Shown piece by piece: positions 1-9,795 of a stretch of 64,000 nucleotides of DNA. Every line of letters begins with the position of its first letter. Position 1 is the first letter of the stretch. The stretch comes from Spirosoma sp. KCTC 42546 (GTDB lineage: Bacteria; Bacteroidota; Bacteroidia; Cytophagales; Spirosomataceae): the NCBI RefSeq assembly GCF_006965485.1, contig NZ_CP041360.1:5870501-5934500 (forward strand), given 5' to 3'. Position numbers and translations under genes: made by a program. The notes under the pieces are model-generated. The model had not been told where the DNA came from. It was given only the letters and a program-made list of their open reading frames with translations, and did no database searches.

Positions 1-32
1 CGCTCTTTCACTCATTCGCTCTTTCGCTCTTT
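1..32. repeat. Short tandem repeat of CTCATTCGCTCTTTCA type
   Basis: Imperfect tandem units built from CTCTTTC and ACTCATTCG, immediately after the permease stop codon. The same repeat family appears at 890-972 after the upstream gene. Confidence 0.6.
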
Positions 33-882
33 AAATTTCCTGTTCGACGTATCGTTTTTGAATCGCTACCACACCTAAAATCAAGAGTGCAAAAAAGAAC
101 CCCAACGTGGCCGAATAGCCCATGTGGTAGTACTGAAAGGCCTGTTTGTAAATGTACATGACCGCCGAAAGCGTACTGTTGAGCGGCCCACCCTCCGTCA
201 TAATGTAGGGCTCGATGAAAAGAGAAAAACCGCCAATGGTAGACAGCACGACAACCATAAAAATAGTGGGATTGATCATGGGCAGGGTGATGTAGCGAAA
301 CTTCTGCCAGTGCGTTGCGCCTTCCATATCGGCAGCTTCGTAATACTGAACCGGTACCGTTTGGAGTCCCACCAGAAACAGGATCACGTAAAGGCCTACA
401 TTTTTCCAGGTTGCCATCAGCGCAATGGCATACATGGCAATGCCGGGGTCCTCCAACCAGGGCACTTTCGGCAGCGACAACGCCGACAATCCCCGATTCA
501 GAATACCCGCATTAAAGCCTAAAAGCTGCTGCCACAGAATCGTAACCACCACCCCCGACACGATGACCGGCAGGAAAAAAGCGGCCCGAAAAAACGACTT
601 GCCCCGAATACTCTGGTTGAGAAATTCCGCCAATGCCAGCGCCACGACGATCTGCAGCGGGATATGCACGACCAGAAACCGTAGCGTATTGTAAATCGCC
701 TGCCAGAACAGCCGATCCTGAAACAACCGTCGGTAGTTGTCCAGCCCAATAAACTTCATGGGCGAAATAATATTCCAGCTATGAAACGTCAGCACAATGG
801 AGAATACCACCGGAAACGCCACAAACACGCAGAAGTACAGGATATACGGCGAAACCAGCCAATAAGGAATGAGTTTCTTCAT
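31..882 (-). CDS. ABC transporter permease, MalF/UgpA-type sugar importer subunit
   Basis: Inner-membrane permease of a binding-protein-dependent sugar importer (CUT1 family). The 283-residue product has about six hydrophobic segments, the first at residues 10-32. The EAA loop that docks on the ATPase lies at residues 182-201 (EAADMEGATHWQKFRYITLP). Length is normal for the MalF/UgpA subfamily. It lies 63 bp downstream of the solute-binding lipoprotein gene on the same strand, so the two are probably one transcript. The partner permease and ATPase are not in this window and would be expected beyond the left edge. Family call is firm; the sugar cannot be read from sequence. Confidence 0.93.
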   Translation of the reverse strand: MKKLIPYWLVSPYILYFCVFVAFPVVFSIVLTFHSWNIISPMKFIGLDNYRRLFQDRLFWQAIYNTLRFLVVHIPLQIVVALALAEFLNQSIRGKSFFRAAFFLPVIVSGVVVTILWQQLLGFNAGILNRGLSALSLPKVPWLEDPGIAMYAIALMATWKNVGLYVILFLVGLQTVPVQYYEAADMEGATHWQKFRYITLPMINPTIFMVVVLSTIGGFSLFIEPYIMTEGGPLNSTLSAVMYIYKQAFQYYHMGYSATLGFFFALLILGVVAIQKRYVEQEI

Positions 883-889
883 AGGGTTA

Positions 890-972
890 ACGAGTGAAAG
901 AATGAATGAGTGAAAGAGTGATGATCAAGCTGGGACAGCACTCATTCACTCATTCGCTCTTTCACTCAGTAA
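890..972. repeat. Inverted pair of GAGTGAAAGA / TCTTTCACTC repeats
   Basis: Tandem units of GAGTGAAAGAATGAATGAGT type at about 891-923 face the complementary family (CACTCATTCACTCATTCGCT) at about 940-970, giving a long imperfect hairpin between the solute-binding protein and permease genes. The last codons of the solute-binding protein (residues SERANE) and its stop lie inside the repeat. It could act as an mRNA-stabilising hairpin or attenuator between the two cistrons. Confidence 0.6.
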
Positions 973-2241
973 TAACACATCAACCGCTTTGGCCGCGTCG
1001 CGGATGGCTTCTTCGGGCGTTTTTCGGTCGTACACGACGCAGGCTTCGTACTCCTGCGAAATGATATCGAACACTTCGACAATCACCTCGCTATTGTCGA
1101 CGCCCTTGATGTAGCGCGACTGTCGGGCGAAGGGCAGCAGCTTCGGATTCTTTTGCAGAAACGCGCTGAAATACGGGTCGGTATCAACAGCCCGCCGGTG
1201 CGGAAACTGGCCCGTCAACTCCATCAGCCGTAAATCGCCGGGTTTGTCGACCAGCGTTTTAATGAACTCCCAGGCCGCTTTCGGATCGGGGCAGGTATTG
1301 AAAATAACAATGTTTTTCGGGTCGCCGTAGGTGTAGGCCGGACCGGTGTGGTTATCGGGTACGGGCATTGGCCAGGTATCGTAGTGCAGGCTGGGGTCCT
1401 TGTATTTTTCCAGAAAACCCACCTGCCAGGGCCCCGTAAAGGAGGTTGCAATGTGTTGATCCAGAAATGGGTCACGGGTAGCGGAGAGCCGCTCTTTCGA
1501 GAAGTAGCCATCCCGGTACAGTTGCTGCAAAAACCGAAACACCTCCACCGCGTACTTGTTGTTGAAGGCCGCCCGGTTGTTTTTCACCAGCGGAGCCCCG
1601 TTAGACGCAGCCAGATACAGTGGATAAAAGTTAAAAAATCGCTGGTACCAGATCACTTTCACCTCAGTGTACCCCAGCCATTGGTCCGTATAACCGTCGT
1701 GATTCAGGTCCTGCTTCAACCGTTTCCCGGCTTCCATATAGCTGGAATAGGTGTAAGGCGGTCGTTTCAGACCCGGCTCGTTCACCTGCCCGGTATTGCA
1801 GAGCGTCATGATCGGGTTCACTTTCCAGGGAACCTGATAAATATGTCCGTCCGACGAAGTAACTTCCTGGATAACAAGGCTATCGCAGCGTGCACGCAGA
1901 AACTCCAGGAACCCACTAATCGTATCGAGGGGTACCAGCACGCCCGCTTTGGCGTACATCTCAACACTCCCCTGCCACATATTGGCGTAGATATCGGGCG
2001 TGGTTTTGCCGACTACGGATGCCAGAATGATCTCCTCACTCGATTGTCCTTCGGGAATGGGTTGATAGTGCAGGGGCTTCTCGGGATGCTCGCGTTGCCA
2101 GCGGTCGGTAAACTCCCGGGCGAACGTGATCTCCCCGGCATTGTTGGAGCACCAGAATAGCAACGGTCGCTCCGTTTGCGTCTGCCGACAGCCTCCCAGC
2201 ACCAGCCACCCGATAAAAACAACCCACCCGATTTTCTGCAT
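946..2241 (-). CDS. Extracellular solute-binding lipoprotein, family 1 (ABC sugar importer)
   Basis: Substrate-capture protein of the adjacent ABC importer, 431 residues, normal for family 1 sugar-binding proteins. A type II signal peptide ends in the lipobox LGGC with Cys18 as the lipidated residue, so it should be tethered to a membrane in the periplasm. The fold signature includes an early beta strand (residues LLFWCSNN), an EFTDRWQREHPE helix and a late W-x-F-I-K segment typical of MalE-like proteins. The gene is followed after 63 bp by the permease. The C-terminal six residues are encoded by a dispersed simple repeat, so the stop may have moved by repeat expansion. Ligand unknown; a sugar or oligosaccharide is inferred from the SusCD context. 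Confidence 0.92.
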   Translation of the reverse strand: MQKIGWVVFIGWLVLGGCRQTQTERPLLFWCSNNAGEITFAREFTDRWQREHPEKPLHYQPIPEGQSSEEIILASVVGKTTPDIYANMWQGSVEMYAKAGVLVPLDTISGFLEFLRARCDSLVIQEVTSSDGHIYQVPWKVNPIMTLCNTGQVNEPGLKRPPYTYSSYMEAGKRLKQDLNHDGYTDQWLGYTEVKVIWYQRFFNFYPLYLAASNGAPLVKNNRAAFNNKYAVEVFRFLQQLYRDGYFSKERLSATRDPFLDQHIATSFTGPWQVGFLEKYKDPSLHYDTWPMPVPDNHTGPAYTYGDPKNIVIFNTCPDPKAAWEFIKTLVDKPGDLRLMELTGQFPHRRAVDTDPYFSAFLQKNPKLLPFARQSRYIKGVDNSEVIVEVFDIISQEYEACVVYDRKTPEEAIRDAAKAVDVLLLSERANE

Positions 2242-2271
2242 ACACGAAACTTAAGACAAAATGCTTGATTT

Positions 2272-2396
2272 TAAACACAGAGACACAAAGAACACAGGGT
2301 ATTTAATAGAAACTAAAACGGAATCAATTATTACCCAATTGACTAAAATCCCGCATTCGCTTTAATTACTCTGTGACCGCTGTGTCTCTGTGTTTA
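2272..2396. repeat. Inverted repeat with AAACACAGAGACACA arms
   Basis: Left arm from 2272 (TAAACACAGAGACACA) and right arm to 2396 (TGTGTCTCTGTGTTTA) are complementary, with weaker pairing continuing inward (CACAGGG with CTCTGTG). It fills most of the 164-bp gap between the LamG and solute-binding protein genes. It resembles a dispersed repeat rather than a terminator because no T run follows. Confidence 0.6.
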
Positions 2397-2405
2397 TTTC
2401 TTGTA

Positions 2406-3473
2406 TTACTGACTCTTCTCCGCGTTGTATAACGACGTAATCTGCGTACTGGTTAGCACCACATTGTAGATACGAACGTCGTCCATGGAGCCGGTGTAGT
2501 AGCCACCCCAGGGGCCATTGAAGTTGTTGCCATCAGCATCGTCTTTCTCATTGGCGGTGTACAAACTCGTTGGCAAATCCTGTCCGATCGTCATGTTGAT
2601 CGTGCTTTTTACCGGTGCCAGATCGCCCGTTACGTCGGTCCAGCTTTTCACCAGCGTTCCATCGATGTAGAAGTTCATTTCTCCCGATTTATAACTCACG
2701 GCGATATGATACCACTTGTTGTTGGCCAATGTCACCGACTCATCGTCTTTGTCCTTCGCACCAGCGGTTGTTTTCACCGTAAAGAATACTTTATTAGCCT
2801 CCTGCAACTGGACTTTATAGCCATTCCAGCGGTTCAGTGCCAACAGGTAATTACTGGCCCGGGTTGTATCCCGTTTGATCCACATGCTGATCGTGATTTC
2901 TTTGGATGGGTTCAGTACCGAATTATACGGAATCTCGATGTTACCCCCTTTATCGAAATGATACGCTTTGTTGGCCACCCCAAATCGGTCGGCGGTGAGT
3001 GTGGGCGTACCGGCACCCCATAAGGCGCTACCCGCTTTCAGGGTTCCGTTGAAGCCTTTCCCTGATACATCGGTCGCATCGCCATTGAAGAGCATATGCA
3101 GAATGAGTTTATCGGGGGCAATTTCGGCAACCTGCTTGCTCTTGAAGGTCGCTATGGCCTGCCCGAGGTTCACATTAGCATTGTTGACAGCCGTTTGCGT
3201 GGCGGCATTGTCGCTGTTAACGGTCGTAGCTGCATCGATCGCGGTTTTGAAAGTCGCTTTCGAGCCCGTTTCATACCGGCCGATAGCCGTTCCTTCTACG
3301 GCTGCCGTGTATAAAGCATTGGCACTGTCGAGTCGGGCTTTGAGGGCGGTTTTGTCGATGGGCGTAACCGGGGTATCATCATTCTTTTTGCAGGCCTGAA
3401 GCACAACCAGCAATAAGCATAGAGCCATCAGACTCCGTAGTAAGGCAGTAACCGAAACAGGTAAGTTTTTCAT
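2406..3473 (-). CDS. FIVAR-like / LamG-domain surface lipoprotein
   Basis: Probably a surface glycan-binding lipoprotein, 355 residues from the ATG at 3473. That start is chosen because it gives a proper signal peptide (MKNLPVSVTALLRSLM, then a lipobox ending LQAC); the open frame extends 65 codons further upstream without a signal-like sequence. Residues about 40-120 are an Ala/Thr-rich helical segment resembling a FIVAR module. Residues about 140-350 are a concanavalin A-like LamG_3 jelly roll, with an ITISMWIKRD strand and a final DDVRIYN strand. It follows SusD by 43 bp, in the position where Sus loci often encode a SusE/F-like surface glycan-binding protein. A hydrolase role is not supported by visible catalytic residues. 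Confidence 0.85.
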   Translation of the reverse strand: MKNLPVSVTALLRSLMALCLLLVVLQACKKNDDTPVTPIDKTALKARLDSANALYTAAVEGTAIGRYETGSKATFKTAIDAATTVNSDNAATQTAVNNANVNLGQAIATFKSKQVAEIAPDKLILHMLFNGDATDVSGKGFNGTLKAGSALWGAGTPTLTADRFGVANKAYHFDKGGNIEIPYNSVLNPSKEITISMWIKRDTTRASNYLLALNRWNGYKVQLQEANKVFFTVKTTAGAKDKDDESVTLANNKWYHIAVSYKSGEMNFYIDGTLVKSWTDVTGDLAPVKSTINMTIGQDLPTSLYTANEKDDADGNNFNGPWGGYYTGSMDDVRIYNVVLTSTQITSLYNAEKSQ

Positions 3474-3516
3474 GAGCGTACTGGGTTTTGACAAATTGAT
3501 TAGTGAACAAACTGAA

Positions 3517-5025
3517 TTAAAAAACAAGGCCTTTGTTGGTATCCCGTTCGCTCTGCGGAATCGGGAAATAGCGGTTGGTTTCGTACTTGAATGACGGTTT
3601 ATCGCGCAGGGCATTCTGGGCGTAGTCTTTGCCGTAGCGCATGATGTCGAAGTATCGGTGAAATTCAAAGCCCAATTCCACCCGACGCTCGTGCCGGATG
3701 ATATCGCGCAGGCTCGACTGACTCGTATTCGTTACATCGGGCAATAGACCTGCCGGAACCACTGGCGTTGGCGTGGCCATGCTTAAGCTGATGTCGTAGA
3801 GGTAACTCTCGCGCGCCCGCTTCCGAACCAGATTCAGGGGCACCAGCGCATCGGCTGAGCGCCCCAGTTCATTGAGTGCTTCGGCCTGAATCAGCAGCAC
3901 TTCGGCGTAGCGGATGGTTACGTAGTTCAGGTTCCCATCGCCCTTCGTGCTTTTGGGAACTTCTGTGATGGGCTGAACGTGCTTTTTGTTCAGGTAACCC
4001 GTTGGCGACCAGAGTGGATCGTAGGTTGTCCCGTCGATCCAGGGATGGCCCGCCCGCGCTACAGTATAATCCAGACGCGGATCAACAACGCCCGCGCTCG
4101 TCTTCTCAAAGGCATCGACAAAATTCTGCGTTGGCACATTGAAGAAATAGCCGTTTTCGGGGTTTCGCGGAGCAAACCACTGATTCAGCCGATTCCCCGT
4201 AAATGGCACTTGCCCCGTCAGGTGCTGCACCGCAAAGACCGTCTCGCTGCTGTTTTTGAAGGCCTGGTTGAAGTTTTGCGAATACACGGGCAGCAACGAA
4301 TAAACTCCGCTGCTAATGACCTGACCGGCGGCATCGGCGGCCAGTTGCCATTTCCCTTCGTACAGATACGCCTTCGCCAGCAATGCCTGAGCCGCCCCTT
4401 TGGTGGCCCGGCCTACATCGGCACCCGTATACGTGGCGGGTAGACTTTTAATCGCTTCCTGCAAATCAGCCTCAATGGCGTTGGTATACACATCCGCTAC
4501 CGGCGACTGCGGAATTTGTAGCTGATCGGCATTTTTGGGCTCCAGCAGCACGGGCACCGGGCCGTAAATATTAACCAGGTAGAAATAATTCAACGCCCGC
4601 AGAAATCGCGCTTCGCCCAGAATCCGCGCTTTCAGATCGGCGGCTATTGCAATAGTTGGCACCTGCTGAATAACCCGATTGCAACGACTGATGCCTTCGT
4701 ACAGCAACCCCCACTCCGATTCGACCGGCCCGTTGTTAGGGTATACCGTGAAGTCGTCAATCAGACCAATATCGGCCTGATCGCCGGGGTCCCCTCCCTT
4801 GGCGGCATCGTCCGATGCCACATCACCGAACACCCACAAGCGGTTATTATCCGATGAAAACGACAGGGTCTGGTAGGCAGCATTCAGGGCCTGCAACGCC
4901 TGCGCCTGGGTCTTGTAAAACGTGTCTTCCGAATAAGCCGCCCGTACCTCTTCGTTCAGAAAATTAGAGCAGCTACTGACCGAAATCAGCAGCGTGGAGA
5001 GTATGAATGTGTATGTCTTTTTCAT
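3517..5025 (-). CDS. SusD/RagB-family nutrient-binding outer-membrane lipoprotein
   Basis: Surface lid of the SusC transporter; it captures the substrate and hands it to the channel. 502 residues with a lipoprotein signal peptide, lipobox ending SVSSC with Cys19. Conserved SusD features include an ALNYFYLVNIYGPVPVL segment, TPR-like helices through the first half, a YAEVLLIQAEALNELG helix, the late RRVELGFEFHRYFDIMRYG motif, and the terminal FPIPQSERDTN block. It starts 11 bp after the SusC gene, as expected for a translationally linked pair. Confidence 0.97.
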   Translation of the reverse strand: MKKTYTFILSTLLISVSSCSNFLNEEVRAAYSEDTFYKTQAQALQALNAAYQTLSFSSDNNRLWVFGDVASDDAAKGGDPGDQADIGLIDDFTVYPNNGPVESEWGLLYEGISRCNRVIQQVPTIAIAADLKARILGEARFLRALNYFYLVNIYGPVPVLLEPKNADQLQIPQSPVADVYTNAIEADLQEAIKSLPATYTGADVGRATKGAAQALLAKAYLYEGKWQLAADAAGQVISSGVYSLLPVYSQNFNQAFKNSSETVFAVQHLTGQVPFTGNRLNQWFAPRNPENGYFFNVPTQNFVDAFEKTSAGVVDPRLDYTVARAGHPWIDGTTYDPLWSPTGYLNKKHVQPITEVPKSTKGDGNLNYVTIRYAEVLLIQAEALNELGRSADALVPLNLVRKRARESYLYDISLSMATPTPVVPAGLLPDVTNTSQSSLRDIIRHERRVELGFEFHRYFDIMRYGKDYAQNALRDKPSFKYETNRYFPIPQSERDTNKGLVF

Positions 5026-5036
5026 AACGGATTGCG

Positions 5037-8000
5037 CTAAAAGCTTACATTTAATCCAACCGTATAGGTTTTGGCGCTTGGATACGTGCCCCAGTCGATG
5101 CCCACGGCCACATCGCCCTTGAACTGCTCGTTGTTCACGTTGTCGCTGCTTTGCTGTTCGGGGTCCAGGCCGGGGTACTTGGTGAACGTGAGCAGGTTTT
5201 GCCCACTCACATACACCCGGATGGTGGAGGAACCCAGTTTTTTGGTGAGGGTGCTGGGCAGCGTGTAGCCGAGCTGGAGATTTTTCAGGCGGGTGTAAGC
5301 CCCATCTTCCAGAAAACGGGTCGATGGTTGCTTGTTATTGGCCGATCCACTCCACGATACCCGAGGTTGTGTATTGCTGGTTCCTTCGCCATGCCAATGG
5401 TCGTCGACCACCCGTTGGGTTACGTTGAACGCCCGGTAAAATCCTTCAATATCCGTGGCAACCTGGTAATAGATCTTGTTGCCCGAAACACCCTGAAAGA
5501 AGGCCGACAGGTCGAAGTTTTTCCATTGCAGGTTGGCCGTCAGGCCGTAGGTCAGCGTGGGAATCGGGCTCCCCACGTGCGACCGATCCAACTGGTTAAT
5601 GAGCCCATCGCCGTTCATGTCTTTGAAGCGGACGTCGCCGGGTTTGATGTTATTACCCTGAAAGGCACTGGTAAAAATCTGGCCTTCGTTCTGAAAAATT
5701 CCGTCCTGCTGAAGCAGGTAGAACGAGCCAATGGGATAACCCGGCTCGGTCAGTGTACCGAAGACGCCGTTGTCGATCCGCCCGCCGGGAATGGGCCGAC
5801 CTTCGCTGAGCGACAGGACTTTGTTGTGAATGAAGGAGGCATTGGCGCTAATGTCGTACGAAAAAGCGCCCTTTTTATAGCGAAAAATCAGGTCCAACTC
5901 CAGGCCACGGTTCTCCACCTGACCCGCATTGACATAGGGAGCAGCCGCACTACCGCCCGATTTGGGAACCGGGATTGGAACCAGAATATCGGAGGTTCGT
6001 TTGATGAAATAGTCGGCGGTGATCTGGAGTTTATTCTGAAGAAACCCCATTTCCAGGCCCACGTCGGTTTGGGTCGACGACTCCCATTTTACGTTGGAGT
6101 TTCCCCGCGTCACAACGGCATAACCCGCTACAGTTTGTGGACTGGCCCCGAATACATAGTTGTATCCACTACCTACCAGCGAAGCGTAGGGATAGTTACC
6201 GATATCCTGATTCCCCAGTTGACCGATGCTCGCCCGTAGTTTCAACAGGGAAATCGTGCGGGACAGGGGCTGAAAAAACTCCTCCCGGTCGATGTTCCAG
6301 CCTGCCGAACCCGAGAAGAAATTGGCGTATCGGTTCGTAGGCGAGAAGCGCGACGATCCATCGCGACGAACGTTGACCGATGCCAGGTATTTATCCCGAA
6401 ACGCGTAGTTGACGCGTCCAAACAGCGAGAACAGCGACCAGCGGGAATCGCTTTCGAACGACTGCCGCCCGGTAATGTCGGCCCCCTGACCGAGGTAACG
6501 CAGGTTGCTCACCTGATCAATGAAATTCCGGTCGGAACCGCCCACATCGCGACTGACGCTGTGAATGGCTTCGGTACCCGCCAGCGCCGTTATCTGGTGG
6601 TTTTCACCGATCGTGATATCATAATTCAGGGTGTTGTTCCAGGTAATCGTACTAGCCGGACTAAACCGGTTGACGAGTGTGGAGGGGCTATTGATCCGAT
6701 TGTTGGTGCCCCAGTTTTCGTTATAGGTTTTCCGGTTGACGATGTTCAGGTCGAGCCCGGCATCGGTCCGAAACCGTAGCCCTTTCAGGATTTGCCACTC
6801 CCCAAAAATATCCCCGAACACCCGATACTGTTGTTCTTTATTATCCTGTTTCTGCGCCAGCCCAACCGGGTTGTAGCCGTCGCCAAAGAAGGCCGGGAAC
6901 TGGGGCAGATCGGCATAGTCGCCGTTTTGATCGTACACCGGAATGGCGGGCGTCCGGAACAGCGCATACCGAACAATGCTGCCGCCGTTGCCCCCGTACC
7001 CATCGCCCGAACTCCCCACAATACTGCGCTGCGAATAGGTGATATTCAGGTTGGTTCCAATTTTAACCTTTCGGGCAATCTCCGTATCGATGCTGGCCCG
7101 GAGTGCGTAGCGTTTGTAGCTCGAATTGAGAATGATACCCTGCTGATCGAAGTAATTGGCCGACAGGAGGTAATGCGACTTGTCGGTGCCTCCACTAACC
7201 GACAGTTGATAGTTCTGAATGGGAGCCGTACGAAAAATGGCTTTCTGCCAATCGGTATCGGCCACCTGAAGCGTACTCGGAATCAACTGGCGTTGCAGGC
7301 TCGGATTGGTAATTGACGCGTTGTCGTTGGTAGCCGCTTCGTTGTAGATGTTGATGTACTCCTGGGAGTTGGCCATCGGAATCAACCGACCGTGTTGCTG
7401 AATACCGGTATACGCATTAAACGTTACCCGAGGGGCACCACTTTTGCCGCGTTTGGTCGTCACCACAATCACGCCGTTGGCCGCACGTGCGCCATAAATA
7501 GCCGCCGAAGAGGCATCTTTCAGCACCGACATGCTTTCAATATCGGCAGGGTTTAGTACGCTGAAGGCATCTTTGGTTGGTACACCGTCAATGATAAACA
7601 GCGGGCTATTATCGTTGATCGTTCCCACCCCGCGAATCCGGACAGCAACCCCTTCGCCCGGAGCACCCGTTGACTGGGTCACGCGAACGCCCGATGATTT
7701 TCCCTGTAATGCCTGATCGATACCCGCCACAGGCAGGCGACTGATGTCTTTAGCCGTAATCGTCGAAACCGCCCCCGTCAGATCCGATTTTTTTTGCGAT
7801 CCGTAGCCCACCACCACCACTTCCGACAGCGATTTATTATCGTCCTGCAAAGTGACAGTCAGGGTTGTTCGATTACCCACTGCCACCTCCTGCCCCAGAT
7901 ACCCGACGGAAGAGAACAGGATAACGGCCTGATCGTCGGCCACCGTAATCCGAAAATTACCCTGGGCATCGGTGGTGGTACCGGTCTGGGTTCCTTTCAC

Positions 8001-8501
8001 CACCAGGTTGACACCCGGAATGGGCTGACTTTTCTCATCCAAAACGGTTCCCGTAACCACCTTATCGACACTCGCTGGGGTTTCGGGGGCCAGGGAGGCC
8101 CGGAAGTCGGACGAGGGTGGCAGCACGGCCTCACCGGATCTGGGTTTCAGCAGGATCAGTCGTGGACCGGTTACGGAGTAGTCGATCTGGAGAGGTGTTA
8201 GTAACTCGTTCAGCACCTTTTCCAGACGCTCATTTTTGACCGTCAGGCTGGCCTTCCGATCCGCTTTAATAAGCTCGAAGCTGTAGGCAAACTGCACATC
8301 GGCAATCTTCTCCAGCCGTTCCAGAATCGTTTCGACCGACTGGTTTGCTATTGACAGGCTTACGGTTCGTTTCAGTGGATTTTGGCCATGAACGGGTCGG
8401 GCAATCAGGCTGCCCATGACGCTGATGAGCAACAGGAACGGGATAAAAGTTAGTCGCATAAACCAGCGGAGGTACGAACGATGGGGTAGCGTTTTCATCA
8501 T
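5037..8501 (-). CDS. SusC/RagA-family TonB-dependent transporter with STN domain
   Basis: Outer-membrane active transporter, 1154 residues. Signal peptide about residues 1-39, then an STN signalling domain (about 43-120), a carboxypeptidase-like CarbopepD_reg domain (about 147-230), the TonB plug with SusC signature (VVVVGYGSQKKSDLTGAVST, about 226-247) and a 22-strand barrel ending in a terminal aromatic (VGLNVSF). The STN domain normally contacts the periplasmic part of a FecR-type anti-sigma factor, and one is encoded directly upstream, so substrate-triggered autoinduction is likely. Substrate not readable; the LamG lipoprotein and ABC sugar importer downstream argue for an oligosaccharide rather than a siderophore. 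Confidence 0.97.
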   Translation of the reverse strand: MMKTLPHRSYLRWFMRLTFIPFLLLISVMGSLIARPVHGQNPLKRTVSLSIANQSVETILERLEKIADVQFAYSFELIKADRKASLTVKNERLEKVLNELLTPLQIDYSVTGPRLILLKPRSGEAVLPPSSDFRASLAPETPASVDKVVTGTVLDEKSQPIPGVNLVVKGTQTGTTTDAQGNFRITVADDQAVILFSSVGYLGQEVAVGNRTTLTVTLQDDNKSLSEVVVVGYGSQKKSDLTGAVSTITAKDISRLPVAGIDQALQGKSSGVRVTQSTGAPGEGVAVRIRGVGTINDNSPLFIIDGVPTKDAFSVLNPADIESMSVLKDASSAAIYGARAANGVIVVTTKRGKSGAPRVTFNAYTGIQQHGRLIPMANSQEYINIYNEAATNDNASITNPSLQRQLIPSTLQVADTDWQKAIFRTAPIQNYQLSVSGGTDKSHYLLSANYFDQQGIILNSSYKRYALRASIDTEIARKVKIGTNLNITYSQRSIVGSSGDGYGGNGGSIVRYALFRTPAIPVYDQNGDYADLPQFPAFFGDGYNPVGLAQKQDNKEQQYRVFGDIFGEWQILKGLRFRTDAGLDLNIVNRKTYNENWGTNNRINSPSTLVNRFSPASTITWNNTLNYDITIGENHQITALAGTEAIHSVSRDVGGSDRNFIDQVSNLRYLGQGADITGRQSFESDSRWSLFSLFGRVNYAFRDKYLASVNVRRDGSSRFSPTNRYANFFSGSAGWNIDREEFFQPLSRTISLLKLRASIGQLGNQDIGNYPYASLVGSGYNYVFGASPQTVAGYAVVTRGNSNVKWESSTQTDVGLEMGFLQNKLQITADYFIKRTSDILVPIPVPKSGGSAAAPYVNAGQVENRGLELDLIFRYKKGAFSYDISANASFIHNKVLSLSEGRPIPGGRIDNGVFGTLTEPGYPIGSFYLLQQDGIFQNEGQIFTSAFQGNNIKPGDVRFKDMNGDGLINQLDRSHVGSPIPTLTYGLTANLQWKNFDLSAFFQGVSGNKIYYQVATDIEGFYRAFNVTQRVVDDHWHGEGTSNTQPRVSWSGSANNKQPSTRFLEDGAYTRLKNLQLGYTLPSTLTKKLGSSTIRVYVSGQNLLTFTKYPGLDPEQQSSDNVNNEQFKGDVAVGIDWGTYPSAKTYTVGLNVSF

Positions 8502-8541
8502 GATTGTGTTGAGTAAAGGGTACGTTTTCGGGTGGGGCTAA

Positions 8542-9675
8542 CTAGCGACAACCCGATGAATGAATAACCAGTTGGCCATTTTGCAATTCGTAGGTTGAGC
8601 CGGTAATGGCAGCAATCACATCAAGTCGGGCAAAGAGCGACGGATCATCCAGATGCGCGGTGAGTGTGCAGCCCGATAACGCATCGCGATCAAACTGAAT
8701 GTCGATCCCGTACGCCTTTTCGAGGGCATCCAGCACCTGCGGTAAGGGCGTCCGTCGGAACGAAAAGGACTGCGTGGTGGCGGGTAATACCGTAGCTTCG
8801 GCTCGGCTGACCTCGCTTTTAACCAGACGGGCATCTTCCTTCGAAAACGTAGCCTGCTGATTGGGCAAGAGCACAACGGCCATTGGCTGAGACAGGCCAG
8901 CTTTCGATTGATCACTACCTTTCGGATTGGTCGACACGGCGACTTTCCCCGTTTTGACCACTACGTTTACCTTGCCGCCCGTTTCGGGGGCATTGATCAG
9001 GAAGCTGGTTCCCAACACCTCGGTCGTTACGTCGCCGGTAAACACCCGGAACGGCTTCGCTGGATTCCGGACAACTTCAAAGAAGGCTTTCCCCGTTAAG
9101 AATACATCCCGTTTAGCGCCAGCAAATTGCTTTGGAAAACGGATTCGGGCATTTTGTTGCAATACAACCAGGCTCCCATCGGCCAACCGAACCAACCGGG
9201 GAGCGGTTTTCAGATTAGCCACCTCGAGCAGCGCTGCGGGTGATGTTGCCGCTTGTTCTTTAGTCGCAACGACTGGCCCGCGTCGGTTTTGCTGCCAATA
9301 GCGCCAGCCAAACCAGCTCGTCAACAGCAACAGGGCAACGGAAGCCGCCACCCGAAGCGGTTGCCAGTACGACCAGTCCGACAGCGAACGAACCAGGCCA
9401 CGGCGTTCATCCGGAACCGCCAACAAAATACGCTCGACAGCCTCACCGATTTGCTGATCGGGTAGTTCGGGCAGTTCACCTTTTGCGGTGAGCAGGAAAG
9501 TTCGGGCCAGCTCAACACTTTCCCGATCGTCGGGATACTGAGTCAGGTAATTTTCCCAATAAGCCACCTCAATCGGTGTGCTGGCAAATACCCAGCGCCG
9601 AAACGATTCATTCTCAATAAATTGCTGCGGTGTCAAGGCGCGTCGTCTGTTCTGCGCAAGCGGCTTCGATGCCAC
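8542..9675 (-). CDS. FecR-family anti-sigma factor
   Basis: Single-pass inner-membrane regulator, 377 residues. The cytoplasmic N-terminal part (about 1-105) would hold the sigma factor, a transmembrane helix lies at about 110-127 (VAASVALLLLTSWFGW), the FecR domain at about 165-265 and a C-terminal DUF4974 domain at about 305-370, which receives the signal from the STN domain of SusC. It lies 40 bp upstream of SusC and about 440 bp downstream of the ECF sigma gene. The palindrome-rich gap between sigma and FecR is unusually long for this arrangement. Confidence 0.95.
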   Translation of the reverse strand: MASKPLAQNRRRALTPQQFIENESFRRWVFASTPIEVAYWENYLTQYPDDRESVELARTFLLTAKGELPELPDQQIGEAVERILLAVPDERRGLVRSLSDWSYWQPLRVAASVALLLLTSWFGWRYWQQNRRGPVVATKEQAATSPAALLEVANLKTAPRLVRLADGSLVVLQQNARIRFPKQFAGAKRDVFLTGKAFFEVVRNPAKPFRVFTGDVTTEVLGTSFLINAPETGGKVNVVVKTGKVAVSTNPKGSDQSKAGLSQPMAVVLLPNQQATFSKEDARLVKSEVSRAEATVLPATTQSFSFRRTPLPQVLDALEKAYGIDIQFDRDALSGCTLTAHLDDPSLFARLDVIAAITGSTYELQNGQLVIHSSGCR

Positions 9676-9795
9676 TTGTAAGACGAGGAGTGGCGAGGGT
9701 CAAAAAAGTAACCGTCGACTATGAAAATTCTTTTAAAAAATAAAACTTAAGTGGGCAGGCAAGGCGGAGATTCTAGTGACTCTTTGGATTCCTCT

